Below are positions 25,787 to 34,612 of a stretch of DNA of 64,000 nt, one piece after another; positions within the stretch are counted from its first letter, which is position 1; each line of letters begins with the position of its first letter. Location: NCBI RefSeq assembly GCF_010994755.1, contig NZ_WHSB02000001.1, positions 620,001 through 684,000 of the forward strand. The letters are read 5' to 3'. Origin of the DNA: Shinella lacus. GTDB taxonomy: Bacteria > Pseudomonadota > Alphaproteobacteria > Rhizobiales > Rhizobiaceae. Position numbers and translations under genes: made by a program. The notes under the pieces are model-generated. The model saw only the letters and a program-made list of their open reading frames with translations, was not told the DNA's origin and made no database searches.

Positions 25787-27505
25787 TTATACCCGCCGAG
25801 CCGCCGGCATCAGCCAAACGATCAGCCAAATGACGCCGAAAATGATCAGCGTTGTGAGCACGGAGAAGGAGCTTGCGAGGCCCCAATCGGCGCCCTCGAA
25901 AAAGCCCCAGATCGAAATCGAGATGACCTTGGAGTTGGACGTGAACAGCAGCACGACCGAGGACATCTCGCGGAAGAATGCCATGAACAGCAGGAAATAG
26001 GCGCCCTGGATCGATGGCAGCGACAGCGGCAGGAGAATGCGGCGCAGCCCGCCGAGCTTCGTGGCACCACCGACCCAGGCGGCCTCCTCCAGCGACTTGT
26101 CGATCTGCACAAGCTGGCCGCCGATGGCTTCCGTCGCATAGGGCAGGTAGCGGGTGATGAAGGCGACGATGATGAGCGCCAGCGTTCCATAGAAGGGCAG
26201 CGGCAGATAGGCATAGGCCCACAGGAACCCGAGCGCCATCACCATGCCCGGCACACCGAAGGGCAGGCTGGCCGTAAAGTCGAGCAGGCGATAGCTCGGC
26301 GGCTTGAGCCGAACGGTGAAATAGGAGGTCAGGAACGCCAGCGCCACGCCGAAGATGCCGCCCACCCCGGACACGATCAGCGTGTTCCAGATGCTCTTGT
26401 GCGCATCGGCGCTGTTCCAGATGAACTCGTAGTTGCGCAGGGTATATTGCGCCAGGAACGGGTTCGAGACGTACCATTTGATCACCGACATGTAGATCAG
26501 GATCAGCGACGGCAGGATCAGCGACAGGAAAACGAAGCCGAAACAGAAGGTGTTGGCCGCCCAGCGCCAGCGTCCGAGCGGAAGCGTGCGAAGATGCCCC
26601 GCCTTGCCGGTGACCGTCGCCATCCGGCCGGCCCGCGTCACCCGCCTCTGGGCAAGGATCGCGAGCGACGTCAGGGCGGCGAGCGTCAGCCCGACCGCCG
26701 CTGCCAGACCATAGTCGGTGGGCGGGAAGCGGACGAGCAGATAGATCTGCGTCGGCAGCAAAGTGATATGGCCCGGCAGGCCGAGCATGGCGGGAATGGC
26801 AAACTGCTCGATTGCCAGCACGAATGTCAGGATCAGGCTGGAAAGCAGCGAATAGGACAAAAGCGGCAGCGTGATGCGGAAGAGAACGTGATGGCTGCGG
26901 GCGCCGGCCGCACGCGCCGCCTCCTCGAAAACTCCGTCCATGCTGATGATCGGCCCGCGCATCAGGAGGTAGACGAAGGGAACCTGGTGCAGGATCGTGA
27001 CGAAGACGATGCCGGCGACGGAGTAGATCTTCACGCCGTCGGTGATGCCAAGCACGTCGCGAAAGAGAAAATTGATCAGCCCGCCCGGCGAACCGAGAAT
27101 GATCCAGGCCATGGCCAGGATGAAGGCGGGAAAATAGAAGGCGAGCCCGATCAGCGCGGTGATGATGTTCTTGTAGGCGAAGTCCGTCCTGTGGATGATC
27201 AACGCCATGGCCGTGCCGATGACCACGCAGAACACCGCGGAAAGCACGCCGACCAGAAGCGTCAGCCAGATGGTGCTCAGAAGATTGGCGCTGGCGAGGT
27301 TGGCGTAGTTGGCGATGGTCCAGTCGCCTTCCACGCCCGGCGCGCTGGAACGGAAGCTGCCGTAGATCAGCGCGGCTAGCGGTGTCATCACCAGAAGCAC
27401 CACCAGCACCAGCGTCGCTGCGTAGATGACCTTCAGCAGGACTTCGCGGTCCCACCTAAGGCGCGGCTTTCTTGCTATCGGCACAGCCGATTGAGCCTCA
27501 TGCAT
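25787..27505 (-). CDS. Fused two-domain ABC transporter permease (FbpB-type)
   Basis: A 572-residue permease made of two BPD-transport domains in one chain, with about twelve membrane segments. The first is LLKVIYAATLVLVVLLVMTPLAALIYG. The two EAA loops are EEAARAAGARSHHVLFRITLPL and EEAAWVGGATKLGGLRRILLPLSLP. ATG 27505 has GGGAGA upstream; a longer frame runs into the intergenic region. It carries the substrate passed on by the binding protein encoded 112 bases upstream. Its place among CoA-transferase and SDR genes argues against iron as the substrate. Confidence 0.9.
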   Translation of the reverse strand: MHEAQSAVPIARKPRLRWDREVLLKVIYAATLVLVVLLVMTPLAALIYGSFRSSAPGVEGDWTIANYANLASANLLSTIWLTLLVGVLSAVFCVVIGTAMALIIHRTDFAYKNIITALIGLAFYFPAFILAMAWIILGSPGGLINFLFRDVLGITDGVKIYSVAGIVFVTILHQVPFVYLLMRGPIISMDGVFEEAARAAGARSHHVLFRITLPLLSYSLLSSLILTFVLAIEQFAIPAMLGLPGHITLLPTQIYLLVRFPPTDYGLAAAVGLTLAALTSLAILAQRRVTRAGRMATVTGKAGHLRTLPLGRWRWAANTFCFGFVFLSLILPSLILIYMSVIKWYVSNPFLAQYTLRNYEFIWNSADAHKSIWNTLIVSGVGGIFGVALAFLTSYFTVRLKPPSYRLLDFTASLPFGVPGMVMALGFLWAYAYLPLPFYGTLALIIVAFITRYLPYATEAIGGQLVQIDKSLEEAAWVGGATKLGGLRRILLPLSLPSIQGAYFLLFMAFFREMSSVVLLFTSNSKVISISIWGFFEGADWGLASSFSVLTTLIIFGVIWLIVWLMPAARRV

Positions 27506-27617
27506 TATGTGTCTCCCAAAGGGATCTCGACGGGGATCCCGCCCACGACAGTTCCCGATTTGGCGATGCGGGGCCTGGCCTCGCATCGCCAATCGTTTCG
27601 ACGATCGACTGCCCGGC

Positions 27618-28661
27618 TTATTGAACGCCGAACACCTTGCGCCACTGTCCGACGATCTCTGTCGCCCGCTCTTCGGTGAGCAGCGTTTCGCCGGAAATGG
27701 CGTTGGGAATGTCGCCGGTATTCGGAAGGTTGGCGAGCGCCGGCATGCCCTTGCGCGTCACCGACATGCCGTTGTTCGTCACCAGGGCGCGCTGGCCCTT
27801 GTCACTGAGAAGCCAGTTCAGCAGGACCTTGGAAGCGTTCGGATGCGGTGCCTTGGCGGCGGCGAAGACAATCTTGCCCGCCGTCGTGGTGCCGGATGCC
27901 GGATAGATGAAGCCGATCGGCGCGCCGTCACTGATCATGCCGTCGATCGGCAGGTCGCTCATTTCGGCCAGGGCGATATCGCCGCGCAGGATGGCCTGCA
28001 CGACGCCACCCGAGCCGTCGAAGAACTGCACGTCGTTCTCCCGCAGCTTCTCGGCAAAGTCCTTGATGCCGACCTTGTCCTGGATGAAGCCGACGAATTG
28101 CAGGATGGCGGTGGACCGCCACGGCGGGCTCATGCCCACCTTGCCCTTGAACTTCGGATCGAGCATGTCCTGCCAGTCCTTGGGCGCATCGGCGTCGGAA
28201 ACCAGCGTCTTGTTCCAGATCAGGATCTGGCGGGAATGCTGGATGGTGAAGTTCAGGTCGCCGTCATTGTATTGCGGATCGAAATTGTCTGCGAATTCCG
28301 GCGGGACCCATTTCAGCGCCCAGCCGTTTTTCATGCCGGCCGCGGTGTCGTCGTCCGGATTGGTCATGACGACGTCGGCGAGATTGCGGCCCGCAAGGAA
28401 CTCGGTGCCGAAACGCTCGGTAACGGCTTCGCTCCCCAGGCGAATCTGCTCGACATTGATGTTGGGATAGTCCGCATTGAAGGCCTGGATGACCGGCTCG
28501 ACGCCGGTGGCCAGAATGTTGTGGTAGAAGACCACCGTGCCTTCTTTCTCTGCGGCGGCGGTGATTTCATCCCAGCTTTGGGCGCTTGCGGCCTGCGTCG
28601 CCGCAAATCCGAGCGTTGCACCCAGCAGAAGCACTTTGAACAGGTTAGTCGACATTTTCAT
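27618..28661 (-). CDS. ABC transporter substrate-binding protein (FbpA-like fold)
   Basis: A 347-residue periplasmic binding protein. A signal peptide (VLLLGATLGFAATQAASAQ) is followed by type II binding-protein sequence WDEITAAAEKEGTVVFYHN and DMLDPKFKGKVGMSPPWRSTA. The paired tyrosines that bind ferric ion in FbpA are not evident, so the ligand is more likely organic. GGGAGGAG precedes ATG 28661. It is the second gene after MaoC copy 2, 94 bases downstream, and probably delivers the substrate of this pathway. Confidence 0.87.
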   Translation of the reverse strand: MKMSTNLFKVLLLGATLGFAATQAASAQSWDEITAAAEKEGTVVFYHNILATGVEPVIQAFNADYPNINVEQIRLGSEAVTERFGTEFLAGRNLADVVMTNPDDDTAAGMKNGWALKWVPPEFADNFDPQYNDGDLNFTIQHSRQILIWNKTLVSDADAPKDWQDMLDPKFKGKVGMSPPWRSTAILQFVGFIQDKVGIKDFAEKLRENDVQFFDGSGGVVQAILRGDIALAEMSDLPIDGMISDGAPIGFIYPASGTTTAGKIVFAAAKAPHPNASKVLLNWLLSDKGQRALVTNNGMSVTRKGMPALANLPNTGDIPNAISGETLLTEERATEIVGQWRKVFGVQ

Positions 28662-28755
28662 TTTTCTCCTCCCATTGAACCTGCGCTATGTCCGGCATTG
28701 ATCCGGCTGCTCCCACAGCCGGATGAAAGACATTCGAAATACGGCCCTTGCGCCT

Positions 28756-29967
28756 CTATCTGACGACAGGCAGATCGAGGTTGACGGCTGCTCCGTCGAA
28801 GCGGATCGGCATGGTGATGTCGCGCGAGGGCAGAAGCACGGTGGCCTTGCCCGGCGTGGTGATCTCGCCGCGCTGGTTCTCGCCCCAGATCTCAAGATCG
28901 ACCAGCGTGTGCCCGTCCTTGATGTACTTGCGCTCCACCTTGCCCTTCAGCCAGGTCGAATCCCCCATGATGTTGAACCGCCGCGCCTCGACACGAAGCC
29001 GCTTCAGGAAGGCCGCGTCGCCCATCCAGTTCGTCACCAGCGTCGCCATCCACGTCGTGCGCTGCGGGCCGTAATCGTAGGCGCCGGGAACACCCACCTG
29101 CTTGGCCACCGATTCACGCGCATGCCCGATGCCGGTATATTCGACACCGCCGCCCGCATCGTCCGAGCGGAAGAAGTGTTTGGGATGTTTTGCCGCCCGG
29201 CGGAACAGGATGCCGTGCGTGTGTCCACGGCCGACGCCCACCATGAAGCCCATCGTGTCCATCAGCGACAGCGGGCCGCGCAGCACGGTCGGAAGGCTTT
29301 CTCCCTCCCTCACGTCCTCCCAGTAGCGCACGTTCTCGCCACGGATGTTGTCCGCCTCGCCGAGCGTCGCCGCCTCGATCTTCTCGTAGTCCTCCGGCGT
29401 ATATTCGTGCGCCTTGATGTCCTTGTACTTGCCCGTCTCGCGGGCGGCCTTGCGCTCATGGCGCGTGCAGAAGCCGAGGCACCGCGCCACCAGCTCGTTG
29501 CGCTGGTTGACATAGCTCGCCTCGACATATTGCAGCACCAGGCGGCCGGAGAACTTGCTCTCCTTCTCCTCGACGCCGACGACGCGCTCCACCGCCGAGA
29601 TGCGGTCGTCCGCCTTCACCTGGCGGAACAGCTCCCAGTCATGGCCGGCGAAGAAGCCGTGCACACCCGGCAGGCCCCAGCGCGTGCGCCCGACATAACC
29701 ATAGGCCATCGGGAACATCGGATGGGCGACCTGGGCGCCGTAGCGCGTGTTGCGGCCATACTCCAGGTCACGGTAGAGCGGATTGAGATCGCCGATGCCG
29801 TTGCAGAAGTTGCGCATCGTGTCGGCCGTCGCATCCTGCAGATACGGCCCTTCCGGGCGCAGCTGCAGGCCGATCATGGCGCGAGCCTCGGCGATCGCCT
29901 CGTCGGTGATGACGCCCTCGGGGGGACGATCCGTGATGCCGGTGCCCGGCTGTACTTCCATATTCAT
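28756..29967 (-). CDS. Tandem MaoC-like dehydratase domain protein, paralogue 3
   Basis: A 403-residue two-hot-dog protein, nearly identical to the product at 21159-22370. The differences I see are D120, R220, A393 and N396 in this copy. D120 replaces the glycine of KAGDRISAVERV, a position that is Gly in both other paralogues. The gene heads a unit containing the binding protein, fused permease, ATPase, SDR and CoA-transferase, behind the same palindromic site and the same CGGAGG ribosome site as copy 1. It could supply a second dose of the enzyme or have begun to specialise. Confidence 0.82.
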   Translation of the reverse strand: MNMEVQPGTGITDRPPEGVITDEAIAEARAMIGLQLRPEGPYLQDATADTMRNFCNGIGDLNPLYRDLEYGRNTRYGAQVAHPMFPMAYGYVGRTRWGLPGVHGFFAGHDWELFRQVKADDRISAVERVVGVEEKESKFSGRLVLQYVEASYVNQRNELVARCLGFCTRHERKAARETGKYKDIKAHEYTPEDYEKIEAATLGEADNIRGENVRYWEDVREGESLPTVLRGPLSLMDTMGFMVGVGRGHTHGILFRRAAKHPKHFFRSDDAGGGVEYTGIGHARESVAKQVGVPGAYDYGPQRTTWMATLVTNWMGDAAFLKRLRVEARRFNIMGDSTWLKGKVERKYIKDGHTLVDLEIWGENQRGEITTPGKATVLLPSRDITMPIRFDGAAVNLDLPVVR

Positions 29968-30057
29968 CGATTTCCTCCGCTTGAAGACAAGGGCCTCGCC
30001 TGCGTCCAGACCGCCCGGCCCGGCCGGCGGTTCGTGAGGCGCCCTTCACAGTCAGTT

Positions 30058-30076
30058 ATTATGCATAATGCGTAAT
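30058..30076. promoter_or_regulatory. 19-bp palindromic operator copy D
   Basis: Identical to copy C, 91 bases upstream of the MaoC-like gene of repeat copy 2. It is predicted to place the importer/SDR/CoA-transferase unit in the same regulon as the lyase and hydratase genes. Confidence 0.65.
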
Positions 30077-30304
30077 CTGGGGGCGGTCAATCCTTCTTCG
30101 AGGGTCCGAGGCACTCGGACACACGCTATTTCAGGGAGCGCGAGGTGGTGGCGGTACAAGCAAAATGCAGGTGCTACAGCGTGCGACGTCCAGGCGACCG
30201 CGCATAGGGAACGGCCGCTTTCAGATCGTAATGATGTCGCTGCGATTTAAAGCGCTTTAGGGTGTGCTTTTGCCGGATCGTTTAAAGCACGACAGCAACG
30301 GCAA

Positions 30305-30339
30305 AATGGACCACGGCGCGTCATACGCCGTGATCCATT
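30305..30339 (-). terminator. Strong hairpin downstream of the class III aminotransferase operon
   Basis: AATGGA-C-CACGGCG (30305-30318) pairs with CGCCGTG-A-TCCATT (30326-30339) around a 7-base loop: 13 of 14 positions pair. Read on the minus strand the stem is followed by TTTG, and it lies 35 bases past the stop at 30374, so it likely ends the long minus-strand operon. The rest of 30096-30373 shows no gene. Confidence 0.7.
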
Positions 30340-30373
30340 CCGAATTCCAGGTTTCGTTATGTCGACGATGCCG

Positions 30374-31669
30374 TCAGCGCGGGCTGAGCAACGCCTTCGC
30401 CTTGATACGCGCGAGAACGGCGGGATTGGGTTGCGGTGGGATATTGGCCCATGCGCGCTTCAACTCCGCGAAAGCCTCATCCGTGGCGGCGAGCGTTTTG
30501 GCGATATCCGCTTCCGTCAGCGCCGAGGTCGCGAACATGTTGTGGTAGGGGTGCAGGTAAACGCCTCTTCGCACAGCGGCGGCAGCCCAGAAATAGCCGA
30601 TGCGCATGTCCGGATCGTCGGCGAAAAAGATCTGCGGCATTTGCGCGGGGCCGGTCTGGCGGATGCCGAAGCCGTGCGCGGCAGCCTGCTCAGCAATGCC
30701 TTTGCGCATCTCCTCGGCACGCGCGATCATGCGTTCCAAATAGTCCGATGTCCTGACGACCGCGAGCGTCGCGACGGCGGCGGCCATCGGCACGGCGGAA
30801 AACCAGAAGGAACCCGTGACATAGATGCTGGACGCGGCGGCGCGCAGCTTCTCGCAGCCGAGAAGTGCGGAGATGGGATAGCCGTTGCCGAGAACCTTGC
30901 CCCAGGTGGTGAGGTCGGGTTCCACGCCGAGCAGGCTCCAGCTCGCATCGCGCGCCAGGCGAAAACCTGCCCGGACCTCGTCGACGATCAACAGGGCATC
31001 CGCGTCGTCGCAGAGTTGCCGCGCGCCCCTGGCGAATTCGGCGGAAGGCAGGAACTGGTCCTCGAAGACCTCATGCCGGAACGGCGTTGCGAAAACGCCG
31101 GCAACATCTCCATCGGCCTGGCGGAAGGCATCCCGCAGGCTATCGAGATCGTCGTAGCGGAAATAGAGGATATGCGCCCGGTCCTCCGGCAGCGTGCCCT
31201 TCGGGTTGGGCGTGTTCCAGGGCGAGGCGCCGTGATAGGCGCCCTGGGCGACCAGAATCTTGCGCCGCCCGGAATGGGCGCGTGCCAGCACCATCGCCAT
31301 GGAGGTCGCGTCGCTGCCGTTCTTGCAGAACATCGCCCAGGCGGCATGGCTGATCATCGAGACGAGATCCTCCGCCAGCGTCACCATCGCCTCCGACGGC
31401 CCGGTCAGCGTGTCGCCGAGTGCGGCTTGCGCGCTCGCAGCCTCTTCGACCGCCGGATTGCGATATCCCAGAAGGTTGGGGCCGAAGGCGCACATATAGT
31501 CGACATATTCGTTGCCGTCGGCGTCCCATATGCGCGCGCCCTCGCCGCGGGAGAAGAATTGCGGGAAATCCTCCGGCAGAAGTGCCACGGATTCATGGCC
31601 GTACATGCCGCCCGGAATCACCGCGCGTGCCCGCTCCCTCAATGCACGGTCCCTGGAATTCGTCGTCAT
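30374..31669 (-). CDS. Class III aminotransferase (glutamate-1-semialdehyde aminomutase-like)
   Basis: A 431-residue PLP enzyme. The PLP lysine is K258 in TTWGKVLGNGYPISALLG, the cofactor Asp is D230 in LIVDEVRAGFR, and the phosphate-binding CKNGSDATSMA is at 115-124. The early VIPGGMYGHESV is typical of the glutamate-1-semialdehyde aminomutase-like branch, but its position as last gene of an amine or amino-acid operon makes a catabolic transaminase more likely than heme synthesis. It follows the ATPase gene by 39 bases. Amino donor and acceptor are unknown. Confidence 0.88.
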   Translation of the reverse strand: MTTNSRDRALRERARAVIPGGMYGHESVALLPEDFPQFFSRGEGARIWDADGNEYVDYMCAFGPNLLGYRNPAVEEAASAQAALGDTLTGPSEAMVTLAEDLVSMISHAAWAMFCKNGSDATSMAMVLARAHSGRRKILVAQGAYHGASPWNTPNPKGTLPEDRAHILYFRYDDLDSLRDAFRQADGDVAGVFATPFRHEVFEDQFLPSAEFARGARQLCDDADALLIVDEVRAGFRLARDASWSLLGVEPDLTTWGKVLGNGYPISALLGCEKLRAAASSIYVTGSFWFSAVPMAAAVATLAVVRTSDYLERMIARAEEMRKGIAEQAAAHGFGIRQTGPAQMPQIFFADDPDMRIGYFWAAAAVRRGVYLHPYHNMFATSALTEADIAKTLAATDEAFAELKRAWANIPPQPNPAVLARIKAKALLSPR

Positions 31670-31708
31670 CGATATGGCCTCTCCTGTTTAAATCCAACCT
31701 TGTGCCTG

Positions 31709-32797
31709 TCAGGCGAAGACGTGCCCGTCGCCGTCGTTCCAGCCGATCAGGATGTCCTCGCCGATTGCCGGCGGGCGGGCAAAATCCTGAAGTGGCTTGC
31801 GGACCACCATCGTCTGCCCCATGCCGATATCCACGAGCGCGCGCAGGTGGTCGCCGAGATAGGTCGTGTCGGCGATCTTGCCGGAACATTGATTGAGACG
31901 ATCGCGCGCCGGGGTGCCGATCACCAGGTTTTCCGGCCGCACGGCAAGTTTCAAAGGCTTTCCGGCGTCCGCGAAACCGGCGGATGCCTGCATGCGGACC
32001 GATTGGCCGCAATCGAGGAGAACGACGCCGCGCCCACTCTCGTCCCGTCCCGCGGACTTGCCGGACAAAATGTTGTTCTCGCCGATGAAGCCTGCGACGA
32101 AGACGCTCGCCGGCTGTTCGTAGAGTTCCTGCGGGCTTGCGATCTGCGCGACCGCACCGGCCTGGAAAATGGCGATGCGATCGGACATGGCGAGTGCCTC
32201 GGACTGGTCGTGCGTGACGTAGACCATCGTGACGCCGAGGTCGCGATGGATTTGCTTGATCTCGTATTGCATGTGCTCGCGCAACGTCTTGTCGAGCGCG
32301 CCGAGGGGTTCGTCCATCAGCACGAGGTCGGGCTCGAACACCAGCGCGCGGGCCAGCGCCACGCGTTGCTGCTGGCCGCCGGACAGCTCGGCCGGCCGGC
32401 GGTGCTGCATGCCTTGAAGCCGCACCATCTCGATGGCCTTGTCGACCTTCATCTGCGTCTCGACACGGCTTTTCCTGCGCATCCTCAGCGGATAGGCGAG
32501 GTTCTGCGCCACGGTCATGTGGGGAAACAGGGCGTAGTTCTGGAAGACGACCCCGATGCCGCGGCGATGCGGCGGAAGATGCTCGATCGGCTTGCCCTTG
32601 ACGAGGATATGGCCGCGCGTCGGCGTTTCGAACCCCGCCAGCATCATCAGGGTCGTCGTCTTGCCGGAGCCGGAGCCTCCGAGCAGGGTGAGAAATTCAC
32701 CCTGCCTGACAGACAGGTCCAGATTCTGGATGACGACCGTGTGCCCGTCATATGTCTTCTGTACGCCGACGAACTCGACGATCGTGCCGGATTCCAT
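31709..32797 (-). CDS. Polyamine-type ABC transporter ATP-binding protein (PotA-like)
   Basis: A 362-residue ATPase with Walker A GGSGSGKT (40-47), Q-loop VFQNYALFPHMTV, signature ELSGGQQQRVALARA, Walker B LVLMDEPLGALDK and the TOBE domain at about 280-362. ATG 32797 has AAGG upstream; a longer frame extends to 33106 but overlaps the class IV aminotransferase gene and lacks fold support. It works with the two permeases and binding protein upstream, with the class IV aminotransferase gene inserted between. Confidence 0.9.
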   Translation of the reverse strand: MESGTIVEFVGVQKTYDGHTVVIQNLDLSVRQGEFLTLLGGSGSGKTTTLMMLAGFETPTRGHILVKGKPIEHLPPHRRGIGVVFQNYALFPHMTVAQNLAYPLRMRRKSRVETQMKVDKAIEMVRLQGMQHRRPAELSGGQQQRVALARALVFEPDLVLMDEPLGALDKTLREHMQYEIKQIHRDLGVTMVYVTHDQSEALAMSDRIAIFQAGAVAQIASPQELYEQPASVFVAGFIGENNILSGKSAGRDESGRGVVLLDCGQSVRMQASAGFADAGKPLKLAVRPENLVIGTPARDRLNQCSGKIADTTYLGDHLRALVDIGMGQTMVVRKPLQDFARPPAIGEDILIGWNDGDGHVFA

Positions 32798-32871
32798 ATA
32801 AGACCTTCCATGCGCACCGCCGCGCATTCGCTGTTTCCAAGTGCTTTCCCGCCGCGTCCGCCGCGCGGTTT

Positions 32872-33795
32872 CTAATCCCTGTAGGCAACCTCGGTGCCGA
32901 GCCAGCCTTCCTCCTGGCGGCGCCAGTAGAGATCGTGAAGGCGGGTGGTGAGCGCGCCCGGCTTGCCGGCGCCGACCGTTTTGCCGTCGATCGTCGTCAC
33001 CGGCATGATGCCGCCTGCCGTGCTGGTCATGAAGATTTCGTCGGCGCCGAGGATCTCGTCGATCCCGACCGTGCGTACCTCGCAGCGCAGTTGCAATTGC
33101 TCGCAAAGCTCGATGACGGTGCGCCGGGTCATACCCTCGAAGACGCCGCTGACCGGCGTGCAGAGAACATTGTCCTTCACCACGAAGACGTTGAAGCCCG
33201 CGCCTTCGGTGATGTTGCCCTCGCCGTCGCGCAGCACGGCCACGAAGGCATCCCGGTCATAGGCCTCGAAAATGCCCATGGTGAGATCCAGCCAGTGGAA
33301 ATTCTTGATGCGCGGGTCCACGGCCTGCGGCTGGATCCGCTGGACGGAACTGACGATCATCGGGACGCCCAGTCGGCGCTGGTCATCGTTGGCGATCCAC
33401 ACGAAGGGAGCGGCGAAGGCATAGAAACGCTGCGTGCACAGGCGCGGATCGCGACTTCCGACCGGCGGCATGCCGCGCGTGCAGGTCATCTGCACATAGG
33501 AATCGCGCAGGCCGCTCAGGCTCACACATTCGATGAGGATGTCGGCGATCTGCTGGTGGGTATAGGGCAGCGACATGCGCAGGCCCCGCATCGAGGCGAA
33601 GAAGCGCTCGATATGGTCGTCGAGGCGGAAGAAGCGTCCTTTCCACACATGGGCGACGTCGTAGGTGGCGTCGGACCGCACGAAGCCGCGATCGAGGATC
33701 GGCACGCTCGCCTCTCCAATCGGCATATACCTGCCGTCCATGAACGCCACGCCGGCCTGCGGGTTGGGGATGTGGATTTCGTTCTGCTGGGTCAT
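32872..33795 (-). CDS. Class IV PLP aminotransferase (D-amino acid / branched-chain type)
   Basis: A 307-residue fold-type IV transaminase. The PLP lysine is K164 in DPRIKNFHWLD and the cofactor-binding Glu is E197 in GNITEGAGFNVFVV. The phosphate-binding TSTAGGIMPVTTIDG is near residue 255. The start ATG 33795 has GGAAAGG upstream and is one base after the permease stop. Members act on D-alanine, branched-chain amino acids or 4-amino-4-deoxychorismate; the importer context points to catabolism, making a 2-oxo acid that the E1/E2 complex of this operon could decarboxylate. Confidence 0.88.
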   Translation of the reverse strand: MTQQNEIHIPNPQAGVAFMDGRYMPIGEASVPILDRGFVRSDATYDVAHVWKGRFFRLDDHIERFFASMRGLRMSLPYTHQQIADILIECVSLSGLRDSYVQMTCTRGMPPVGSRDPRLCTQRFYAFAAPFVWIANDDQRRLGVPMIVSSVQRIQPQAVDPRIKNFHWLDLTMGIFEAYDRDAFVAVLRDGEGNITEGAGFNVFVVKDNVLCTPVSGVFEGMTRRTVIELCEQLQLRCEVRTVGIDEILGADEIFMTSTAGGIMPVTTIDGKTVGAGKPGALTTRLHDLYWRRQEEGWLGTEVAYRD

Positions 33796-33796
33796 G

Positions 33797-34612
33797 TCAG
33801 GCCTTTCCGAGGTTTCTTGCGTTGCGGTTCACCAGGAACAGCGCGGCGACGAGGCTGAGGACGGCAATGAGCATCAAGAATGTCGCCATTGCCAGAATGG
33901 AAGGTTCGATATTGTCGCGCAGTCCCTCGAACATCTTGAGCGGCAGGGTGCGCTGGGTCGGTCCGGCAAGGAACAGCGTCACCACGACCTCGTCGAACGA
34001 CGTCATGAAGGCAAAGAGCGCGCCCGAGATGATGCCCGGCGATATGACGGGCACGAGGACAGTCATGAATGCCCTGGCGGGTGACGCGCCGAGGCTTGCA
34101 GCCGCACGCAGCAACCCCATGTCGAAACCCTGCAGCGTCGCGGTGACGGTGATGAGCACGAAGGGCGCCGACAGAACCGTGTGCGCGATGATGACGCCCG
34201 GCATGCTGGCCGTGAGCCCCACCTTCGCCATCAGGAAATACATGCCGAGGCCGCTGATGACGGGCGGCACGATCATCGGCGCGATGAGGAAGCCAAGGAT
34301 GGCGGTCGGGATCGGCAGGTCGCGCCGGGCAAAGGCATAGGCGGCCAGCGTGCCGAGAACGGTCGCGGCGACCGTCGAGACCGCGCCGATGATCAGGCTG
34401 TTCTTGAGCGAACCGAGCCATGGCCCATCCTGGAACACGCGCTCGTACCATTGGGTGGATACGCCCGGCAGCGGATAGGACAGGAAACTGCCGGAGCTGA
34501 AAGACAGGGGAACGATGGTGAGGAGCGGCACGACGAGAAACAGCATCATCGCGACGCCGAAGGCGTAGTAGAGGGCGCGCAGGGCCATGATTCTATGGCG
34601 GTACTGCATCAT
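33797..34612 (-). CDS. ABC transporter permease (PotC-like)
   Basis: A 271-residue inner-membrane permease with about six membrane segments and the EAA-type loop LLRAAASLGASPARAFMTVLVPV. Its first segment is ALRALYYAFGVAMMLFLVVPLLTIVPLSF. The start at ATG 34612 overlaps the upstream permease stop by four bases (ATGA), so they are translationally coupled. It pairs with the product at 34609-35874 as a heterodimeric channel for a polyamine-type importer. The longer frame to 35230 is inside the other permease gene. Confidence 0.9.
   Translation of the reverse strand: MMQYRHRIMALRALYYAFGVAMMLFLVVPLLTIVPLSFSSGSFLSYPLPGVSTQWYERVFQDGPWLGSLKNSLIIGAVSTVAATVLGTLAAYAFARRDLPIPTAILGFLIAPMIVPPVISGLGMYFLMAKVGLTASMPGVIIAHTVLSAPFVLITVTATLQGFDMGLLRAAASLGASPARAFMTVLVPVISPGIISGALFAFMTSFDEVVVTLFLAGPTQRTLPLKMFEGLRDNIEPSILAMATFLMLIAVLSLVAALFLVNRNARNLGKA

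Larger units (their letters stand above)
28755..30095. repeat. Direct repeat copy 2 (maoC-like gene plus promoter)
   Basis: The second copy of the 1341-base segment at 21158-22498, in the same orientation. Its upstream end stops within GGTCAATCCTT, after which the sequences diverge. The copies being direct and flanking transporter genes means recombination between them could delete or amplify the intervening 6.3 kb. Confidence 0.9.

Noticed and set aside
24743-27379. Very long open frame on the plus strand opposite the ABC ATPase and permease genes (about 880 codons)
   Set aside because: Its composition (His, Arg, Asp, Gln-rich) is that of an antisense frame mirrored from G/C-rich codons; the minus-strand genes have motifs, signal sequences and ribosome sites.
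27500-27512. ATGCATTATGTGT, similar to half of the 19-bp operator
   Set aside because: It overlaps the permease start codon, lacks the second arm and lies inside an operon, so it is probably chance.
30359-32875. Plus-strand open frame of about 840 codons opposite the aminotransferase and ATPase
   Set aside because: Mirror-frame artefact over two well-supported minus-strand genes.
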